A DNA stretch of 64,000 bases from Rapana venosa (taxonomy: Eukaryota; Mollusca; Gastropoda; Neogastropoda; Muricidae): contig CM054153.1 in NCBI GenBank assembly GCA_028751875.1, positions 34,991,226 to 35,055,225 of the forward strand, written 5' to 3'. Positions 34,179-51,442 of this stretch are shown here, piece after piece. A program made the position numbers and the translations under genes. The notes beneath the pieces are model-generated. The model was given only the letters and a program-made list of their open reading frames with translations, was not told where the DNA came from and searched no databases. How positions within the stretch are numbered: position 1 is the stretch's first letter; each line of letters begins with the position of its first letter.

Positions 34179-34240
34179 TTCCAGCATCGATTCCAGCTGC
34201 GGACAGGATTGTGGTGAACCAGTCTGAAATGTGGAACAGA
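34179..34240 (-). CDS. Right copy exon E11 ([12 protein letters not shown])
   Basis: 62 nt, acceptor TGTTCAG, donor GGAA|GTATGT. Same protein as the left exon. The five differences (TTT/TTC, ACT/ACC, CTC/CTG, TCA/TCC and the neighbouring third position) are synonymous. Confidence 0.93.
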
Positions 34241-34244
34241 CTGA

Positions 34245-34372
34245 ACACATACACACACAACACACACACACACACCACACACACACATACAAACACAAAC
34301 ACACACACACAACACACACACAAACACCCACACAACATCCACAAACACAAACACACACAACACACACGCAAA
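34245..34372. repeat. (CA)n microsatellite before exon E11, right copy
   Basis: Inverted counterpart of 10996-11172. Confidence 0.95.
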
Positions 34373-34585
34373 TCTATAACAAAGCACTTTACAATTTTTG
34401 TCATTTAATCTCAATATACACAATATTGTTTTTATCTAAGACATTCAAAGCAAGAAATAGAGTCAAGCCACTCATCACTGCAACATACAACTGTGAGAAT
34501 GTCATTTGTTAAGTTCAGCTGAGAAAGTTAAACTAAAGAAAAGCCACATTCAACATGAATGTACCAATTGATATCATTGATAGAT

Positions 34586-34646
<61 letters not shown>
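34586..34646. repeat. (GA)n at the LINE empty site
   Basis: Followed by CGAAAACAGTGATTTAACAG, the inverted pre-insertion sequence of the left-copy LINE. Confidence 0.95.
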
Positions 34647-34647
<1 letters not shown>

Positions 34648-35071
34648 AAACAGTGATTTAACAGTACAGTTTATGTGATAATTAATCTTAAGAATCAAAA
34701 TGTTTCCTTTTAAATTATGATTTTGCAGTGAACCTTAAAACTATTCTACTTCAATTGGTATTTTCATTAAAAAATTATTCAGCAAATTGCTAATGACATA
34801 CTTTTGCATACATTTTCTAGTGCTGTGTATCCAGTGAAAAGGCCTTGAGGATAATTGAGGCGAAAATATGCATTCATTGACAGTTAAAACTCCCTTAGGT
34901 CAAAGGTAAAAACAACACAGGTAAAGGAATGAATGAAAGGCAGCTGAAGTCCTTTATATACAAAAGAAGCAAACATGCATAAGAAAAAGAAGTGAGTAAC
35001 TGAAATATCAGATATATACAGAGACAAGGGATAGGAGAGTGAGAGGTGGAGTAGGGAGAAAGTCTACTCAC

Positions 35072-35211
35072 TCATGACTGGTACGGGGAGTGTTGGTCAG
35101 CAGTCCTGGGCCATAGGCCATACTGGGCACTTTGACCCCTCCTTCATACAGCGTGGTTTTCCTTTCCCTCAGGGGGTCATTGTTGGCTGAGAAGTGAGTG
35201 TCCCCTCCATT
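35072..35211 (-). CDS. Right copy exon E10 ([16 protein letters not shown]...)
   Basis: 140 nt, 3 fewer than the left. Reads RKTTLYEGGVKVPSMAYG, which fits the family motif (RKW-x-LWEGGVR) better than the left copy. Donor CATGA|GTGAGT; acceptor TGTGAAAG. Confidence 0.92.
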
Positions 35212-35840
35212 CTTTCACAACAATAACAGTGACAGTCACCACAAAAATAGACTGATGATGTTTGTGATGATGAGGAGGAAAACCATGACAATGAAGACGA
35301 ATTCCCATTCTCTGTGAAAGAGCAGTAGCGTGAGCTTTCCCTAAAAGATGCTGAAACAGGTTGAATATCACACTGGCCATGAATATCACTTGACCTATAT
35401 TTCTTCAGTAATCATAGATCAATGTCATAAGTACTTGGGCTGTATCTTTACAATGAATGTTCCCCTGTTTTGAACAAACGCCTTTGAGTAATCTGCATAG
35501 AATAGTAGGGTTGAATTCTTTGGTTTTGCTTTAATTTTGCATTTGTAAAATACAGTATTGTCTTTCCTAATACTGTTTACTACTAAATGCCAGAGCGGAA
35601 TTCTGAGCGAGAAAGTTTAGCTCAGTTTCACCTCCCCTGTTACCCCTATGTATGGAGCTACCCAACCATGTTCAGCACAGCTGTTATTAGAAAACAAATA
35701 CTGTCTTCTAGACTGGACATCAACCATGATGAAAGATCTTTCTGCATCTGCACAATCAAGTCTCTCTCTCCTCCTCTCCTCTCTCCCTCTCTCTCCTCTC
35801 TCTCCTCTCTCTCTCTCTCTCTCTCCTCTCTCTAACTCAC

Positions 35841-35938
35841 GTCAGACTGGAAGACAATCAGAGTGTTGTCCAGGAGATTTTCCTTCTTCAGTGTGTCAAC
35901 CACTTTGCCAATTCCTGTGTCCATTGCTGTGATGGAAC
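35841..35938 (-). CDS. Right copy exon E9 ([10 protein letters not shown]...FQSD)
   Basis: 98 nt, identical ends and phase to the left copy. One difference seen, GAC-ACA for GAC-GCA (Thr for Ala). A (CT)n tract (35758-35830) follows the donor. Confidence 0.93.
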
Positions 35939-36263
35939 CTGCATAGGAACGAAAGCATCAGTACAGGAAAAAAACAAGAGGCAGACACAGACATACACAC
36001 AGACACACAGCCAGACACTTGTGTGTCTTCCTGTTTAAGTGGCAGAGTAGATTTCCAATGCCGGGACTGAGCCACCAAAATATGGAAAAATAATGTGCAA
36101 AATAAGCATGAAACATGAAGAGATCTTATGTAGATATATATACATATAGTTAGATACACTTACATATCTAAAGCAGACATGCTCCTTATCTACACAATAT
36201 CTCTTCACAATCACCAGAATTCAAAGATACTATTATACATATGTACAAATCCATGTCACTTAC

Positions 36264-36330
36264 TCAAGTAGATCCTCCTGTTTAAGTTATCCACGGTTTT
36301 GTATTCCTCGTCACTGAAGCCAGGGTGTTT
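36264..36330 (-). CDS. Right copy exon E8 ([10 protein letters not shown]...)
   Basis: 67 nt, acceptor CATTGCAG, donor TTGA|GTAAG, one synonymous difference from the left copy. Confidence 0.93.
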
Positions 36331-36586
36331 CTGCAATGTCACCAGTCAGACAGCTTGCTTTGATGATCAGGAGCATTGTGAGCATAGTGAGTAAGCATGT
36401 GTAACACCATGCTAAAGAAATGGATTCAATAACAGAAATAATGTGCGTTATACAACATTTTCAAAGGAACTTTCTTTGTTCTCAGACTTAGTAATGTTCT
36501 GACCCACAAATCGTCACATCATGTTGATGGGATTTACTATACCAACTCTGTGCGAGGTGAAGTTCAGTATTTTACATTCCCGGGTA

Positions 36587-36587
<1 letters not shown>

Positions 36588-36643
<56 letters not shown>

Positions 36644-36652
36644 ACACACACA
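36588..36652. repeat. (CA)n microsatellite, intron E7-E8 of right copy
   Basis: Nearly pure CA. Confidence 0.97.
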
Positions 36653-36772
36653 TGGAAGTATTATAAAAGAACAGAGACAATTACATGAAAAGTAAGTCCA
36701 TTACTCAAAACCAACCTCAAACAAATCATTTTATTTATCTGGAAATTTGCTACCCTATGTTCACAAACCATG

Positions 36773-40960
<4,188 letters not shown>

Positions 40961-40984
40961 ACTTTTTCAATACCTTTCAGGGAA

Positions 40985-40999
40985 AAAAAAACAAACACA

Positions 41000-41030
<31 letters not shown>

Positions 41031-41165
41031 CACCCCCACACACACAATATATATATATAATATATATATATTATATATAAAATATATATATAATATATAA
41101 AATATATATATTATTAATATTTTAAAATATAAATATAGATAATAATAATAATAGATAAATAATAA
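40985..41165. repeat. (CA)n-(TA)n compound microsatellite
   Basis: About 50 nt CA then about 110 nt of TA with AAT interruptions. Confidence 0.95.
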
Positions 41166-41589
41166 ATATATTGATCCTTTACCAAAAAAAAAGCGGGTTT
41201 TATTTAAAACCCTGAACAAACTTAAGTTGTAGCCCTGGTGCCAAAATTTAAAAACCCCGGAAAAAAAAACCTTTACCTTATTTAAAGGGGGTTAAGGATT
41301 CCTGCAAAAAAAAATTTTCCCCAAAAGGGGGGCCCTTTTTTTTCCCGGGTTTTTTCCTCTTTGGGTTTTTGGGGTTGCCCGTGGGCCCCCTTTCTTGGTT
41401 TTTTAGTCTTCCTGGGTTTTTTTGCTGGACCGGGTTTTTTCACCTGTGGTTTTTCATTTTACCTTAGTTTTTTTTTTGCCTGTTTTTCACCCCCTTTTTG
41501 TTGTTGGTCCTGATTTTTTTCTGGGCCTTATTTGCTTTTGCCTTTGTTTTTTTTCTTTTTTTTTTACTTCCCTGGGTTTTTTTAGTCTG

Positions 41590-41815
41590 GTACCTGGTGG
41601 TTTGTCATTTCTGGTGCCTGTGGTTTGTCCAAGTACTGGTGCATCGTAGTTTGTCAGTCCTGGTGCCTGGTAGTTTGTACAGTCTGGTACCTGTAGATTG
41701 TCTTCCTGGTGCCTGTTTTTGTCATTTTTCTGGTGCCCTGTGGTTTGTCAGTCCTGGTGCCTTAGTTTGTCGAGTCCTGGTACCTGTGGTTTGTCAATCT
41801 GTGCCTGTAGTCCGT
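41590..41815 (-). repeat. 22-bp minisatellite, right copy, about 10 units
   Basis: Inverted form of the 4164-4957 array (TTTGTCAGTCTGGTGCCTG-like units) with uneven unit lengths, next to exon E6 of the minus-strand gene. Confidence 0.85.
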
Positions 41816-42004
41816 GTGGCACCCTTCTGAAAAATCTGCCTTTCCTTTGCATTCATCAGACGATTTCTTCTCCTTGTTTGATGCAATGCACTAAATAATA
41901 TCCATGTTCATTTTGCAGGACAAAGCAAATACTCTCTTTGAAAATGTTTTCAGTTCATAATAAATGTCAATGAACACAAAAGCTGAAAGATCTCCAAAAC
42001 TCAC

Positions 42005-42089
42005 GGTCGTGGTAGTCCTGTTTTCAGGGCTGGCAGGAGAGTGTAAGTTGAGAAGAAGTCGTAGAATAGTTCCTGGAGCGTTGGGGTCA
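42005..42089 (-). CDS. Right copy exon E6 (DPNAPGT...)
   Basis: Acceptor TTGTTTCAG, donor ACC|GTGAGT. 85 nt against 83. Reads DPNAPGT then shifts frame by an extra T (ACTATTCTACGAC). Confidence 0.83.
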
Positions 42090-43261
42090 CTGAAACAACA
42101 CACAGATAATTTTTGGTGTATATGGTATGTGTATGAGTGCACACCACTACTTCCTGTTTGTCTTTAATCCAAGTGAGTGTGGAAGAAAAGGGTGTGGATT
42201 ATGTCGGGCCTTTAAGGCTTCTTTTACGAATAGCTTCCAAGGCAAAAATAGGAGTGCGAGTTAGACTATCTCATTTCTTTTTTTTGTTTTGAAAAAAAAC
42301 AAACAACGTATGAATAGTACACAGATGTCTATCAGTTATACGTGGTTTAGAAAATGACATGTTTAGACTTAATTTGGTCTGATAGTATTCACCATGCAAG
42401 TGACTGTGAAAGAACATTACTTTGACAACTGCGACTTTTTCCCTCTCCCTCAACTCTCTTACATTCAATTATCACTTGTCCCCTCAAAATATGCTTTTAG
42501 ATATAATTCACATCTGTACCTGATCTAAATACCTGCAGTTCACAGAAACTCAAAGCCATACTGGTTGCAACCGCCCACTACACATCACCTCCAGAACACT
42601 AAACTCAAAAACACATTATTTTCTTCTACAGTGCCATATCACCCTCAGTGACAATCGTTGCCTGATAGCTCCTGGCTGGAAAACTACAGTTCAAGTTTAA
42701 AAACAACTTTGCAACAGAAAGTCAGACATTTGTGTGTGCTTGTTAAACATTTCACTCAACAGGACTGCCATAAATAAATACATACATTAGAACAGTAATT
42801 CCTAGTGTGAAACAAAGCAGTTGGGTATAAGACAGATTGCATTAAGATTAACTTTTTAAAACAACTGTGTCTTTTCTTTTTTTCCGCATAAAGAAAGTCG
42901 TCATGGTTTGAATGTTTTAAGAAAATTCTTAAAACAATATATTATCTAGACGCCCCCCATATCTCCCTACCTCATACTCTAGCTGCATTACTTAACTTGA
43001 GACAACACCATTCAGTAAAGAACAATTTTTGAACTCTCACATTAATGGATATCAGTAAACCCTTTCTGGAGATCAGGGCCAACATTTCAGAAGTCCACGA
43101 GCTTAACCTATGAAGTTAGCCTCTCTGCATATTACTTAGAAAGCTCATAAATATAGTTTGTAACCCAAAGTCCTGTCATAACATTTTTGTTTTGTACATC
43201 ATTATGAGTTAAATTTATTCTTGCATTTAATAGCTTTTTTGTTTCAAATCACACACACAAT

Positions 43262-43282
43262 CTCACTCTCTCTCTCTCCATC

Positions 43283-43316
<34 letters not shown>

Positions 43317-43460
43317 ATCTCATCTCTCTTCTCTCTCTCTCTCTCTCTCTCTCATCTCTAACCTCTCTCCTCTCTCTGTCACACACACACACCTCTCTCT
43401 GTCAAATATCTCTCTATCTCTCTGACTCTGTCTCTTGTTTCTCTCTCTCTCTCTCATTAC
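43262..43460. repeat. (CT)n-rich tract, unit A
   Basis: Counterpart of 2455-2635 (inverted) and of 51240-51440. Confidence 0.9.
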
Positions 43461-44371
43461 ACATTAAGCAGCATTTTTTCCTGCACAACAACTACTCACA
43501 GTCTTCATGGCTTGCCATTGCTGAACAGAAACCAAAACAACGTGTAAAATAAATCACAACGGCATGAATTGTATTATTGTATAAAACACATGCAAAGTAA
43601 CATATGGTATTCCCTTTTATTATGCTTAAAAACAAAGCAAATACTTTCTAATATGGAAATATCTGCAGCTGGCTTAAAAAGTAAAATTTAAAAAGGGGCC
43701 TGACAAAATGACAATTAATTTACCCAAAAAGTGGGCAGCCTTTTGGTAAGGGCAAACAGAAAAAAAAAACCGGTTTTTAGTTTTTTTTTTGCTAGTCTGT
43801 ATTTTCTAAATAAAAAGACCAACTTTTTGGAAAAAAAAACCCCCTTTGGATATTTCAAAAAATCAGATACAAAAAATTTGAAAAAAAAATGCCCTTTTGT
43901 AGGAAAAGCAGTCAAGACTTTTACAAACTACATAATTCACAAACCTTGTGTTTCTTTTGGCAAAATTTATTTCTTTCATTGCCCTTTTTTATGAAAAATT
44001 AGTAAAAAATAAAAAATTTAATTTCCCCGGGGGTGCATAAAGACGTCAAACTAAGTAACCCCTAAGGGTTTTACCATCTTCATTTCTACCGTTCTTTTTT
44101 TTTACATGATAACAAAAAGTAAAACTGATCATTAACAGCCACACTTTTCCCAAAACAGTTATTACTTTACACGCAAAAAAAACTCCACTAAAGCACACTC
44201 AAGCAAGCATTAACTCAAACAGGCACACCCTGCCTTTCACTATGCATATACACTCTTACAACTGTGAAAAAATAAAGCAAAGCTGAAAAAAGATCAGCCC
44301 AAACCCAAATTTGGCACGTTACACATTTTTCCTGTAAAAAAATAAAGATTATTTTTGGGGAAAAACCCTAC

Positions 44372-44470
44372 CCCGGGTCTTCTTGGGGGTGTCGTTGTAA
44401 CCATTGAGCAAACCCCCGGAAGGTATCGAACCCTCGGCCCGGAGGAGTCCACACCCGGGCGAAGTGGCCC
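44372..44470 (-). CDS. Right copy exon E5, unit A, truncated
   Basis: Reverse strand matches left E5 from GGGCCACT to AAGAAGA, with inflated CCGGG and GGGGG runs. The acceptor side with TGGCACTT is missing, replaced by unrelated sequence. Confidence 0.7.
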
Positions 44471-47100
44471 TGATTGTGATCTTGCTGTAGCCTCCCTGAT
44501 TATTGTTCTGGACCTTTTTGTTTGGGTGTTTTTCTCCCTTCCCGGGGCCCCCTTCTAATTTGGTTTTTTACAAAAATGGAAAAATTATTTGTGGTGCAAA
44601 ACCCTTTTTTTATATTTTCCCTTCCTTTTTTATTCATTTTAGTCATCATAAATATTCTAAAAGGGGGTTTTTTGTTTTTTTGGTTTTGGTTTGGGTGTTT
44701 TTAGGGGGTATGGTTTGGCTTCCCCTTTGCCGTTGTTTTCTTGGTTGGTTTTTGTTGTTCTTTTTTTTTTTTTATTTTATGTCATTTTTTTTTCCTTTTT
44801 TTTTTTCTCTAATTTTATTTTTTTATCCTATTTCTCTTCTCTCTCTCTTTTCATTTTTTTTTATTGGAAAAACCAAGGTAATTAATTTAGAGTTCGAAGT
44901 TTACCCCCCTAAAATTTATTTAAAAATCCCCTTTTACTTTTGATATTTTCTTTAGCATCTTCTTTATATTTTTTAATTTTAATCATATTTTTTACTCAAT
45001 CATAATTAAAAACTTACATCACTAGAACCCATAATAAATTATTCTTTTAATCCCCCCCATTTTTGTTTGATTTCTTTCCCGTAATAAACTTCAATTTTCC
45101 CTTTAACAAAAATATTCCGCCAATATTATCATTCAGACAATTTTCTCTCCCCTTTTCCCCCCTTTTTTTTTCCCCTTTTTTTCCCCTTTCTTCCCCCAAT
45201 TTTTTTTTTTGGGGGTTTTTTTGGTTTTTTTCCTTTTTGTTTTAATGGGTATTATTTTTTACTTAAACCTAAGGGCGGAATTTTAAAAAGAAGGTTTATC
45301 ATTATCTTAAAAAACTTATAAATTTTCATTTCCAAACCCCTTACCCAAATAAAGCTTTTTATGGTGTGTTCAATGCCCGGGTGGAACTTTCCTGTCATTC
45401 TGTTTTTCCCTTTCTTTTGGCCCCCTTTTTTTTGTTCCCGGTTTTGGGGAATCCCACTGTATTTCCAATGTTAACCATTAGTTCCTTTTCTTGACTTTAG
45501 TTTTCGGTTTTCTTTTTGTGTTGTAATTCGTTTTTATGTGGCATATTTTGAAAAGCAACAATTTTATCTCTATTTCTAGATTTTTAATCCCAACAATTCC
45601 CGTTCCCCATTTCCGTTAACTGACTAGTCACATAGCTTACTTCCTCGTTTTTTTTTTCAGATAGTCTTACTTGCCAATGCTTTTTTGGTCTTGTGGTTTT
45701 GGTTTTTCACCTTAAAATCCAAGTTTTGGTTTTAAACCCTCAAGTCCTTTTCTACTTTTTTTGTATTTGGGGTTTTTCATTTTTTTTCTGGCAATGATTC
45801 TATAAAATCTGGAGGGTTTTTGCCTGCACTATTATACTTTCATTTCAAGGCTAATCAAAAAATTTTAAATTTTGTTTCCAAATATTAAATGGATTTATGT
45901 TTTTTTTTGCAAAGGAAAATTAAAATGGAAAAGAACTTAAACCCAAAAGGATACCTCCCTTTCATACCCACAAGAATACTATTATTGGGGTTTAAAACAT
46001 CTTCTCTTTCTTCGGTTTTTCCCAAAAAACACCAAAAAAAACACACAAAAAAACACCCAAACCTTTTGCAATTTCCCCTTTTGAAATTTTCAGGGTATTC
46101 AACCCCTAATAACCCTTTAAAAGTTACGTTATTGGGTGTTTAAGAAAGGTATGAAAATAAAATATTCCACTAGTCTTTGGGCCCCAAAAAAAAGGGAATA
46201 CTTCTCCTTTCTACTTCCCTTTTAAAAAAAAAAAAAAAAAAAAAAATGAAAAAAAAAAAATTTTGCTTAAAAAATGGTATAAAAAGCAAAATTTAACATT
46301 TAAAACTTTCTTTTGAAAAAATTAAGGAATTAAATATATTATATTTTTTTTCGACAAAAATTTTATGTTTTTAAAACCCAATTTCTTTTGTTTTAGTAGC
46401 TTTCCCTTAAAAAAAAGCAAGCAAAACACACACCTTAATCAACGAAAACCCGCGGAAAATGTACTTGAATTGTGAAAAAGAACTGATTATTGAAAAAATT
46501 TTTTCTCATTTCACTAAACCTTTTTTGAGTTTTCCCCTTGATAAATTAAAAATTTTAAAAAAATTTTTTTGGGGGTTTTCCCCTTAGGTGGGGTTTTTTT
46601 TAAAATATACTTTTCCCGGGTGAGCCTTACTTTCTTTTTTGGGGTATTTCCTGCAACCCGGGTGCGGCGCTTGGGAATAAGGGGGAAAATTGGCTCCCCT
46701 TTTTTTTTGGGGGTTGGGGGGGGCAGACTTTCATTTGGGGCCGGTATTGGGTTTTTAAATGGAGTGCCATTTTTTTGCAAAAGGGTTTGGGGGTTGTTTT
46801 AGAAATTTTGGACCAAAAATCCCCATCATTTTCATTCTATACATTTTAAACTATCCCTCGTGTTTTCCTTTCCCTTCAAATTTTTTGTTTTGGAAGTTTT
46901 TATGTATGTATGTATGCAAATTTAATTTTTAAAATTTTTTTTTATAAATTTAAAATCCACTCTCTCTCTCACATCAGAGTCAATCTCGTCTCCCTCTACA
47001 CATCTACATATCGACATCCTCCAATCTCTCACTCAATTCTCCCCCATCTCTACTCGTTCTCTCACACCATCCTCTCGACTTCGGTGATCTTTTAGTGGCG
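44471..47100. other. Homopolymer-inflated region of unit A
   Basis: Corresponds to 52470-53500 of unit B but is over twice as long through T, A and C runs (TTTGGTTTTGGTTTGGG near 44680 matches 52735). No coding content recognised. Confidence 0.65.
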
Positions 47101-47199
47101 ATTTTTGTGTAGAGAATAAGTAGATTTTGGTCTTCCGTTACTGTGTAACTGTAGGTTGTCTATTGGGCTTTAGTTCATTTTATTATCATATATATCACT

Positions 47200-48480
47200 T
47201 AAGGCAGGGACTGGAGATGCGTGTAAAAAAGCCATGGGAGTCTTAATCATTATCCTCGCGCGCAAGAGAAAGACATTATGATCCAACATGACATTGTCTA
47301 TCTCGCGATCTGCTCCCATACCGCCCCCATCCGACGAACGTTACAGCCAGCTGGCCTCTCTTAGCTGGCGGTTGTGAGTGCAAGTGCCTAGGGTTGTGGA
47401 GTAAGCTTCCTCTCCCTCCCTTAGCAGTGATAGCTTGTCTGCCCATGTAGCTGTTCTCTGGATCTGCCTCGCCTTGAGCTCTTCCCCTGCACTGTTTCCA
47501 CAGCAGTATGTTCCCTGCATCACTCAAGCCCTAGCGCGGCGTCTTAGTCACCATATTCCGTACCAATCTGAGATCTCCCTTTCTCTTGAGAGTGTTGGAT
47601 TCGAGAGCAGGTATTCGTAGTATCCATTAGCTCATTTTGCGCGTGGTGATTGGTTTGTAGGACTTCTGTTGTAGTGGTGTCGCATACTGAAACTGCCCAA
47701 CAAGGGGTCTTCATGATTGCTCTCGCTCTTCTAGAGCCCTATAGAGACCTCCTTGTAGATCCGCTAATGCAATGTCCCAGATTCGTCACGCCTACAGGCG
47801 CATGTTAGAGATGACTAGTGCCATGCAGTAGCTTGACACCTTGGTCCTGCGTGCACGAGATTCTTCGGTCTTTCCAGTGATAGTCGTTGAGCTTTAGAGC
47901 CAATGCGCTATTGTATGTGCAGCTCTGTCTAGATGATTTACAGGTTTTTGCAACCTTCTTCAGCTAAAGTGCAATAACTACAATTTCTACTAGAAGTGAA
48001 TGCATACAACCATCAAGTCCTTTTTTCCATTAGCACTTGATGAACTTGGGAAGGTGATTGGCTGTGGCGCGCTGTATTGTCACAATAAGTTTTGTTTTCT
48101 CGAGCACTGAATCTTCATAACATATCTGAGAGAGTGATTTGGGCGAGTGTCCATGTGTACACTACAGGTTGGCTATTCCAATGTTACAATATTCCTGCAA
48201 TCCGATCGACATCATCGGGCGCGCACTGAGGTTATGATTATTATCTGCCGGCACCATCGACGGTGTCCATCGTGTGATCTTCTAAGGCATCATGCATTAT
48301 AGCGTCACTCAAGGTAGAGACCAAACATGTTTGGCGATAGGAGACAGCCTTGATCGACTACTCCCATCGGAGGTAGTGCAACCAACCTCTCCGGACCTGG
48401 CTATACCCTCAATGAACTACTAATATTTGTCCATATTATAAGTAACAACTTCGACGATCTCCTATCTCCTGTCTCTCTGT
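47200..48480 (-). mobile_element. LINE RT C-terminal fragment, unit A copy, noisy
   Basis: Same segment as 53600-54600 but interrupted by frequent small insertions, so only short words survive (for example CCGACGAACGT, CAGCTGGC). Identified by alignment to unit B rather than by protein motifs. Confidence 0.65.
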
Positions 48481-48720
48481 ATGCACTCGCTCGTCCGCAG
48501 GCTTACAAAAAGTACACACCAGCAATGCACACACACAAACACACACAAAAACGACAACCAAAACAAACATCTTTAGTCAATCATCATGCCTAGTCTTGCA
48601 GCTCAGTATTATTTGGTCACTATGGGGTCATTATCAGACGCCCTCATATCAATATGCATAGACAGCGCGTATGAAAGCTCTTGTCATTGGTATGGGTGTC
48701 TTTCAGAGAACACTACTCAC

Positions 48721-48842
48721 TTGCCAACTCAGTACTGAGAGACGAATCCAGTCCTCCTGATCAAGTCCTCTTGGGCTCAAAACGTCCACATCTCAGTGGG
48801 AAACCATGCTCTCCCTCTATGGCCTTCTCTCTACCACAGAAT
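48721..48842 (-). CDS. Right copy exon E4, unit A, noisy
   Basis: Aligns with 54915-55016 and with left 492-595 (ATTCTGTGGT, GATGTGGAC, GGCAAGTGAGT) after allowing about twenty single-base insertions. Confidence 0.7.
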
Positions 48843-49563
48843 ATCTGCCCAACACATTGAGTTTCAGTAACAACTGTTCAAACATCTGACAATGTCAAAA
48901 ATGAGCTTGCTGACATAAATGAGGGTTATAGAAAAAGATCTTAGACAATCTTCGAGGCTAGATTATCAAGTGATTTTCTTCTTTTTCGGCACGAATAATT
49001 TGGTAGTCCTAAGTGTGCATTTTTTCTAAAAAGGAAAACAAATCGTAAGCCTAATGCTATTTTACATGACTAACAGCATTCTTAGTCATAGTATACAAAC
49101 AAAAAAGCAAGCAAAACACACACACATACCACATCAACACGGACACAGCACTGCATGGAAAACTATGTAACTAGTCCTGGAAAAAGAACTGTTTATATTG
49201 ATCTACATTATCAAGTGTTACCATCATCATATATACACTAAAGCCTATACAAATACGTAGTTTCGTTAACTGTGTGATAACATATAGCATTCAAATTGAG
49301 ATGCGAATATGTTATCATATCGTAGTGAGTGTACGCTATTCACATCTTGCATTGTTGCGGATCTGTGTCATCTACTCTCTCTCAACAATTCGACATCTTT
49401 CTCACAATATTCATTTAATCAAAACGAAAGATAAAACGTTCATATGTTAGAATCGGCACAAGTACAAATTAGCGTACTCTTATAGTCTAAAGATGCACAG
49501 CTACGCATCTATCTATAGAAAACGAAAAGAGATGAATTTAGCAAACAGTGGTCAGCAACTTAC

Positions 49564-49630
49564 CTGCTCTCCAATGGCGGCAAAGGATAATTCACCCAGC
49601 ATGTATGAAGCTCTATGAGTCTCGATGCAA
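49564..49630 (-). CDS. Right copy exon E3, unit A, noisy
   Basis: Reverse strand AGAGCTTCATA, ATTATCCTTTGCCG, ATTGGAGAGCAG then GTAAGT. Corresponds to the SFMTG-YYPFRIG segment. 5' limit not set. Confidence 0.5.
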
Positions 49631-49659
49631 GAGGAGGTTCACGTGTTACAACACATGCA

Positions 49660-49895
49660 CATAATCACACACACACACACTTACACACACCCACCCACAC
49701 AAACATACACGCAACACACACGCACGGCGCAGCGACATGACACACACAATTTCATAGTCTTCACACATCTGCAGCTAACCAGCTTTCGTCTGGCCCTCCC
49801 CAGCCTCCCTAGCCTCCCCCCACCCCATCACCGCTCCATATTAGTGTGTGGGTGAACATTAATGCGCACACACACACACACACACACACACACGT
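49660..49895. repeat. (CA)n tracts, unit A
   Basis: Two CA runs (49663-49722, 49865-49895); the first matches 55790-55875 of unit B. Confidence 0.9.
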
Positions 49896-51237
49896 CTTTG
49901 CTATCAGCTTTGTGAGTTCTTAAAGTGAACATAGTGCGCCTTGGTCTCTGAGAACAATTCGTGACAATAGAGCTCTGCTCAAATGTTCATGTATGGAGAG
50001 CTGGTTCTTCATAGAGCGCATGCGTCTCAGCTCATCCTAATCACAACCCTCAAATCCCCTGTACTCAAAAAGAAGCTTCCTGAAGTTGTAGCGAGATAGG
50101 TACCTAATGTTGCAGGTGAGATTGTAAGGTATTAAGCCCTGAAAGAAGATCAACAACATCTCTAACTCTTCAATCAGGTACTGTACACGATCTATGAAGC
50201 GACATTTTTGACATTTAACTCGATAGCAATCTAGCCTAGCCTTCATGGGCGGTGTATGATGGGCATCTAAAGATGCATATACAGGCTTAGTCAACAAGAA
50301 CATTGCCCTGTTACAAATATTCTAGTATAGACTATGTCCTACTCACCAGTCACAGTCAAGCTTACAACGATACAGAAAAAAAGAAAAAACTCAATATTTC
50401 GCTTCATGTCTTCACAGATGAAACGATAAGCGAGAGCGATGTATTCAGTTGCAGAACAATGAGACGCTTTACATGAATTAGTGAGATAGCTATAACAAAT
50501 ACAGTCAGCCAACAGCCACATGTAGCAATGCATCATGATCTCATCCAATAGTTCACAACTGCGCATGTCTAGCGAGGCCACCTAATGCCTAGTCTATAAT
50601 GCATTACGAATTACCATGCAATGTTAGTAGCAGAAACATACTAGCTGGCACAGAGCACTCTCATACCTTATTTGTCTATCAATAACATTACACTATATCA
50701 CGACTCATATTACATTATTAATTTGTGATCCTGACTCGATCACATCATGTCTTCAGACATGTCGCCACATCATACTCATTAAAACAGTAATTCTAGTTGT
50801 GAACAAAGCATTGTATAAGACAGTTTTCATTAAGATTAACTTTTTAAACAACTGTGTCTTTCTTTTTCCGACAAAAGAAAGGTCGTCCATGTTGAATGTT
50901 TAAAAAAATTCTTAAAACATTAAAATCTAGACGCCATCAACTCCAATTCTCATACTCTACTCTTGCATTTCTTAACTTGAGACAACACTTCAGGAAAAAG
51001 AACATTGAACTCTCACATTTAATTATATCAGTATAAACCCTTTCTGGAGATCATGGCTAACATTTCAGAAGTCCAAGAGACATAACCTATGAAGTTAAGC
51101 TCACTGCATTACTTAGAAAGCCATAAATATAGTTTGTAACCCAAAGTCTGTCATAACATTTTGTTTATGTACATCATTATGATTTAAAATTTATCTTGCA
51201 ATTTTAAATAGCTTTTTTGTTTCAAATCACACAACAC

Positions 51238-51442
51238 ATTCTCTCTCTCTCTCTAACTCTCCTCATCTTCTCTCCTCTCCATCCTCTCATTTCTCTCTCT
51301 CTCTCTCCACTCTCCTCTCTCTCATCGTCTCTCTCTCTCTCTATCTCTCTCATCTCTCTGTTCACACACACAGCACTCTCTCTCTCTCTATCACCTATAA
51401 TCTCTCTTACTTCTGTCTCAGTATTCTCTCTCTCTCATCACA
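51238..51442. repeat. (CT)n-rich tract, unit B
   Basis: Matches 43262-43460. Confidence 0.9.

Larger units (their letters stand above)
42790..50745. repeat. Large direct repeat, unit A
   Basis: Same order of features as 50780-56700: TTCCTAGTGTG..., CT tract, E5, LINE fragment, E4, E3, then ATTACATTATTAATTTGTGA at the end. Differs mainly by scattered insertions and long homopolymers (44.5-47.0 kb). Confidence 0.85.
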
